Shown here: positions 61,144 through 64,000 of the stretch, piece after piece
Layout: each line of letters starts with the position of its first letter
Numbering within the stretch: position 1 is the first letter of the stretch
From: Micromonospora carbonacea
Lineage (GTDB): Bacteria > Actinomycetota > Actinomycetes > Mycobacteriales > Micromonosporaceae
Length of the DNA: 64,000 bases
Assembly: GCF_014205165.1 (NCBI RefSeq)
Contig: NZ_JACHMZ010000001.1
Location: forward strand, 7,458,501-7,522,500
Direction of reading: 5' to 3'
Translations under genes and position numbers: made by a program
The notes under the pieces: generated by a model
Told to the model about the DNA's origin: nothing
Seen by the model: only the letters and a program-made list of their open reading frames with translations
Databases searched by the model: none

Positions 61144-62451
61144 ATGCGCGCATCGGCGAATCTGGCCAGCACCTCCGTGAGCGTCGCCCCCGGCGGCGAG
61201 GTCGAGGTCCCGGTCACCGTGCGGAACGCCGGTGACACGGTCGAGGCGTACCGGTTCGAGGTCCTCGGCGTGCCGGACGAGTGGGTGACCGTGCAGCCGC
61301 CCACCCTCAACCTCTACCCGGCGGGCTCGGACACCGTCACCGTCACCTTCCGCCCGCCCCGCTCCGCCCGGGTGGACGCCGGCGACCGGCCCTTCGGCGT
61401 CCGGGTGATCCCCGCCGAATACCCCGACTCCGCCGTGGTGGAGGAGGGCGTCCTCACCGTCGAGCCGTTCACCGAGCTGGCCGCGCAGGTGCAGCCGCCG
61501 TCGCGCAGCGGGCTGCGCGGGGCCCGCTACCGCATCGACACCGACAACCTCGGCAACCTGACCGAGCAGGTCGGCCTCGTCGCCGCCGAGGGCACCGACC
61601 AGGTGACGTTCGCGCTGCCCGCCGAGCCGGTCACCGTGCCCAACGGCACCCGCGCCGAGACCCCGCTGCGGGTACGCGCCCGCCGGCTGCTGTGGTGGGG
61701 CGCACCGAAGGAGTACCCGTTCGCCGTCGAGCTGCGCGCCTCGGACGGCCGGGCCCGTGGCCTCGACGCCGTCTTCGTCCAGCGCCCGGTCATCTCAGCC
61801 GGGCTGCTGAAGCTGCTGGCGGCCCTGCTCGCGCTGCTCCTGGCGCTGCTGGCCCTCTGGTTCGGGCTGCTGCGCCCGCAGGTGGAGACCGCCGCCCGGG
61901 AGGCGGTGGAGGCGGAGCAGGCCCGGCAGGTCGCGCGGGGCGAGCCGGTGCCCAGCGCCGCACCGAACCCGGCCCCGACGACGGCCCCGCCCGGCGGCGG
62001 GACCCCGGGCGACGGCAGCACCGACGACGGCGGCACCGACGGCGGCGGGACCGGCGGCCCCGCCGGCGCCGGGGGCGCGGGCGGCGAGCAGTTCTCCGTC
62101 GCCGTCACCTTCCGCACCAGCCCGAACGGCTCGGCGGAGCGCGGCTACACCGTCCCGGCCGGGAAGACGTTCCTGCTCACCGACTTCCTGGTCGACAACG
62201 TGCAGGGCGACGAGGGCACGCTGACGGTCACCGCGAACCAGGTGCGGGTGGTCACCTACGCCCTGGAGAACTTCCGCAACCAGGACTACCACTCCGTCAC
62301 CCCGATCCGGATACCCGCCCGGGGCCGGGTGACCCTCACGGTCGTCTGCCGCCGCCCCGGCACCCCCGCCAACGCCCCCCGCGCCACCACCTGCCGCGAG
62401 TCGCTCTACCTCAACGGCATCCTCAGGGACAACCCCGACCCGGAGGACTGA
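61144..62451 (+). CDS. COG1470-like membrane protein of the eCIS locus
   Basis: A 435-residue protein. The N-terminal 215 residues contain NEW3-like immunoglobulin folds (VEVPVTVRNAGDTVEAYRF, LNLYPAGSDTVTVTFRP). One membrane helix follows at residues 219-243 (LLKLLAALLALLLALLALWF), then a Gly/Pro/Thr-rich spacer and a small C-terminal beta domain (GKTFLLTDFLVDNVQGDEGT). There is no signal peptide, so the first part is probably cytoplasmic and the last part outside. Proteins of this kind are linked to actinobacterial contractile particles as membrane docks. ATG at 61144, divergent from the LuxR gene. Confidence 0.78.
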   Translation: MRASANLASTSVSVAPGGEVEVPVTVRNAGDTVEAYRFEVLGVPDEWVTVQPPTLNLYPAGSDTVTVTFRPPRSARVDAGDRPFGVRVIPAEYPDSAVVEEGVLTVEPFTELAAQVQPPSRSGLRGARYRIDTDNLGNLTEQVGLVAAEGTDQVTFALPAEPVTVPNGTRAETPLRVRARRLLWWGAPKEYPFAVELRASDGRARGLDAVFVQRPVISAGLLKLLAALLALLLALLALWFGLLRPQVETAAREAVEAEQARQVARGEPVPSAAPNPAPTTAPPGGGTPGDGSTDDGGTDGGGTGGPAGAGGAGGEQFSVAVTFRTSPNGSAERGYTVPAGKTFLLTDFLVDNVQGDEGTLTVTANQVRVVTYALENFRNQDYHSVTPIRIPARGRVTLTVVCRRPGTPANAPRATTCRESLYLNGILRDNPDPED

Positions 62452-62489
62452 CCGCCGCGCTCTCCGACGCTCCCGGCGTACCCGACGGG

Positions 62490-63548
62490 TCAGGTCCGGG
62501 TGCCCGCGGCCCGGCGGGCGCGCTCGGCCCGCCGCCGCACCTGCTGGTACGCCCCCGTGAGCCCCATCGCCCGGCGGACCTCGGCCAGGGTGCGCCGCAC
62601 CTCGGCCCTGGTCCGCTCCGTGCCGTCGACGATGAGCTGGTCGACCAGGCCGGGTTCGGCCTCGATCCGGGCCCGCCGCTCGCGGATCGGGTCGAGGAAC
62701 CGGTTCAGCGCCTCCGCGAGCTGCTCCTTGACCTCGACGTCGCCGACCCGCCCGGCCCGGTACCGCTCCTTCAGGTCCGCCACCTGCGCCCGGTCGGCGT
62801 TGAACACGTCGTGGTACGCGAACACCGGGTTCCCCTCCACCGTGCCCGGCACGTCCGCGCGCACCCGGTTCGGGTCGGTGTACATCCCCATGACCGCCCG
62901 GCGGACGGTGGCCGCGTCGGCGGAGAGCGAGATCGCGTTGCCCAGGCTCTTGCTCATCTTCCGCTGCCCGTCCGTGCCGACCAGCGACGGCGTCTCGGCG
63001 ACGATCGTCTCCGGCACGGGGAAGACCTCCCCGTAGAGGTGGTTGAACCGGCGGGCGATCTCCCGGGTCACCTCGACGTGTGCCGCGTTGTCCTTCCCGA
63101 CGGGCACCACCTGCCCCTTCACGCAGAGGATGTCGGCGGCCTGGAGGACGGGATAGCCGAGCAGCCCGTACGGCATCTCCTCCTTGCCGGCGGCCCGGGC
63201 CATGTCCTTGAGCGACGGCACCCGTTCCAGCCGGGGCACGGTCACCAGGTTCTGCAACAGGGTGTTCAGGTCGCCGACCTCGGGGATGGCCGACTGGAGG
63301 TAGAACGTGGCCCGCGCCGGGTCGACCCCGGCGGCGAGGACGTCGGTGACCATCTCCCGGGCGTTGCGGGACACCGCGGCGATGTCCTCGCGGGTGTTGC
63401 GGGTGGTCAGCATGTGCAGGTCGGCGATGATGAAGAAGCTCTCGTAGCGCTGGTGCAGGCGCACCCGGTTGGCGATGCTGCCGACGTAGTGGCCGAGGTG
63501 CAGCCGCCCGGTCGGGCGGTCACCGGTGAGCATGCGTGCGACGGACAT
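62490..63548 (-). CDS. trpS: Tryptophanyl-tRNA synthetase
   Basis: A 352-residue class I aminoacyl-tRNA synthetase. The HIGH-type motif is RPTGRLHLGHYVGS and the KMSKS loop is GQRKMSKSLGNAI. YLQSAIPEVGDLNTLLQNL, PVLQAADILCVKGQVVPVGK and ETPSLVGTDG are TrpRS hallmarks. It charges tRNA-Trp with tryptophan. Its N-terminus differs from the more usual bacterial HLGNY form, so it may be an auxiliary copy rather than the main enzyme. The 370-nt upstream region holds a short leader peptide with a Trp codon and a hairpin, pointing to attenuation control. Confidence 0.93.
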   Translation of the reverse strand: MSVARMLTGDRPTGRLHLGHYVGSIANRVRLHQRYESFFIIADLHMLTTRNTREDIAAVSRNAREMVTDVLAAGVDPARATFYLQSAIPEVGDLNTLLQNLVTVPRLERVPSLKDMARAAGKEEMPYGLLGYPVLQAADILCVKGQVVPVGKDNAAHVEVTREIARRFNHLYGEVFPVPETIVAETPSLVGTDGQRKMSKSLGNAISLSADAATVRRAVMGMYTDPNRVRADVPGTVEGNPVFAYHDVFNADRAQVADLKERYRAGRVGDVEVKEQLAEALNRFLDPIRERRARIEAEPGLVDQLIVDGTERTRAEVRRTLAEVRRAMGLTGAYQQVRRRAERARRAAGTRT

Positions 63549-63599
63549 GGCGATGTGCCTTTCGTGCCGTGGAAGCGGTGGGAGACGCGCGGGCGCGCG

Positions 63600-63631
63600 C
63601 CGACCTCGGGCGAAGGCCCGTCGGAGGTCGG
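63600..63631 (-). terminator. Attenuator hairpin in the trpS leader
   Basis: CCGACCTC and GAGGTCGG form an 8-bp perfect stem; a 4-nt bulge and GGGC/GCCC with a CTTC loop lie inside. It starts 13 nt after the leader-peptide stop and ends 51 nt before trpS. No T-run follows. Confidence 0.6.
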
Positions 63632-63644
63632 TTGGATCGGCTCG

Positions 63645-63692
63645 TCAGATCAGGGAGCCGGTGCGCCATCGCCCGCCGGCGCGGAACCGCAT
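63645..63692 (-). CDS. Candidate trpS leader peptide (15 residues)
   Basis: A 15-codon frame, MRFRAGGRWRTGSLI, ends just before the attenuator-type hairpin in the trpS leader. It has a single Trp codon at position 9 (63668-63666). Trp is rare, so one in 15 residues next to trpS is suggestive. A start at the ATG at 63692 has only a weak ribosome site (GGCGGA). Ribosome-mediated attenuation of an auxiliary trpRS gene is established in Streptomyces coelicolor; the match here is by arrangement. Confidence 0.5.
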   Translation of the reverse strand: MRFRAGGRWRTGSLI

Positions 63693-63920
63693 TCCGCCGG
63701 CACGCAGGACGTCCAGGATGCGCTCGCGGCCGTCGCCGGAGCTGCCGGGTGGCACCGGAGCGGCACCCACGGGGAGACCGTCAACGGTGTCGACGCCCTC
63801 CAGCGTGCGGGTGCAGGGCCGGACCACGCCTCCACGATAGACCGCCGGGCCGCCGTCCGTGCGCCCCTCCCGGACCGAAACGGGGTACGCGGCGCGGGGT
63901 CGCTGGCATACTCGCGGACC

Positions 63921-64000
63921 ATGGTGCTCTCGCGCGGCTGGGCGCTCTTCCTCGTCGGGGTCGGCGGGTGGACGTGGGTGATCTGGCCCCGGTTCGCCGT
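63921..64000 (+). CDS. Small membrane protein, N-terminal part (SCO4848-like), cut by window end
   Basis: The first 26 codons (LSRGWALFLVGVGGWTWVIW is the core) resemble the start of the SCO4848 family of two-helix actinobacterial membrane proteins, which begin with a LSR-x-x-x-FLL pattern followed by WSWVIW. Function is unknown. CATACT ends 8 nt upstream of the ATG, so a leaderless transcript is possible. The gene continues beyond the window. Confidence 0.6.
   Translation, partial: MVLSRGWALFLVGVGGWTWVIWPRFA

Noticed and set aside
1..64000. tRNA, rRNA, phage integrase or attachment sites
   Set aside because: I looked for tRNA cloverleaf ends, integrase genes and flanking direct repeats around the accessory regions and saw none I could support by eye; tRNAscan and Infernal would be decisive.

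Overview
The window is very GC-rich throughout, with dense genes, many GTG and TTG starts and 1-8 nt stop/start overlaps. This fits an actinomycete, most likely of the Micromonospora/Salinispora group. Protein families (DUF574 methyltransferase, BTAD regulator, SCO4848-like membrane protein, an actinobacterial contractile injection system) point the same way. The genus is inferred, not proven.

Positions 1-1730 hold a DUF574 methyltransferase and a truncated IS630-type transposase. Positions 1735-25445 are a compact biosynthetic gene cluster, almost all on the plus strand and translationally coupled. In order it encodes: an acyl carrier protein (ACP) and its AMP ligase; a solitary PaaA-like diiron protein; a radical SAM enzyme; a second ACP; a FabI-like reductase; an EPSP-synthase-like domain fused to an acyl-CoA ligase; an acyl-CoA dehydrogenase; a FabL-like SDR; an old-yellow-enzyme/dienoyl-CoA reductase; two ABC half-exporters; a P450; a free-standing condensation enzyme; a FabF-like ketosynthase; a branched-chain aminotransferase; and a type I PKS ketosynthase without acyltransferase. 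A hotdog thioesterase lies convergent at the end. The block at 6723-13769 resembles the cassette that makes cyclohexanecarboxyl-CoA from shikimate in ansatrienin- and asukamycin-type pathways. The product is probably a small acyl or amidated molecule with a shikimate-derived alicyclic unit, elongated by the two ketosynthases, oxidised by the P450 and diiron enzyme, and exported by the ABC pair.

Positions 26067-34636 encode two overlapping genes: a 2,120-residue STAND-like ATPase and a 736-residue beta-CASP metallo-beta-lactamase nuclease with a coiled-coil front end. I do not recognise this pair as a named system. It is a good candidate for an undescribed conflict or RNA-processing system. 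Positions 34736-38426 hold regulators: an XRE/NB-ARC STAND protein, two LuxR-type regulators and a BTAD (SARP-like) protein.

Positions 38413-62451 are an apparently near-complete extracellular-type contractile injection system (eCIS). The main minus-strand operon runs from sheath (51696) through tube, small assembly proteins, a very large disordered protein, second tube, LysM hub, VgrG spike, PAAR tip, gp25, baseplate J and tail protein I to a zinc-ribbon membrane protein (38413). Two plus-strand DUF4157 proteins, a probable cargo effector and a companion, follow. Then come the AAA+ ATPase, DUF4255 cap protein, a PD40/CARD-like surface protein, a third LuxR regulator and a COG1470 membrane protein. 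The window ends with a tryptophanyl-tRNA synthetase whose leader looks like a ribosome-mediated attenuator, and the first codons of a small membrane protein.
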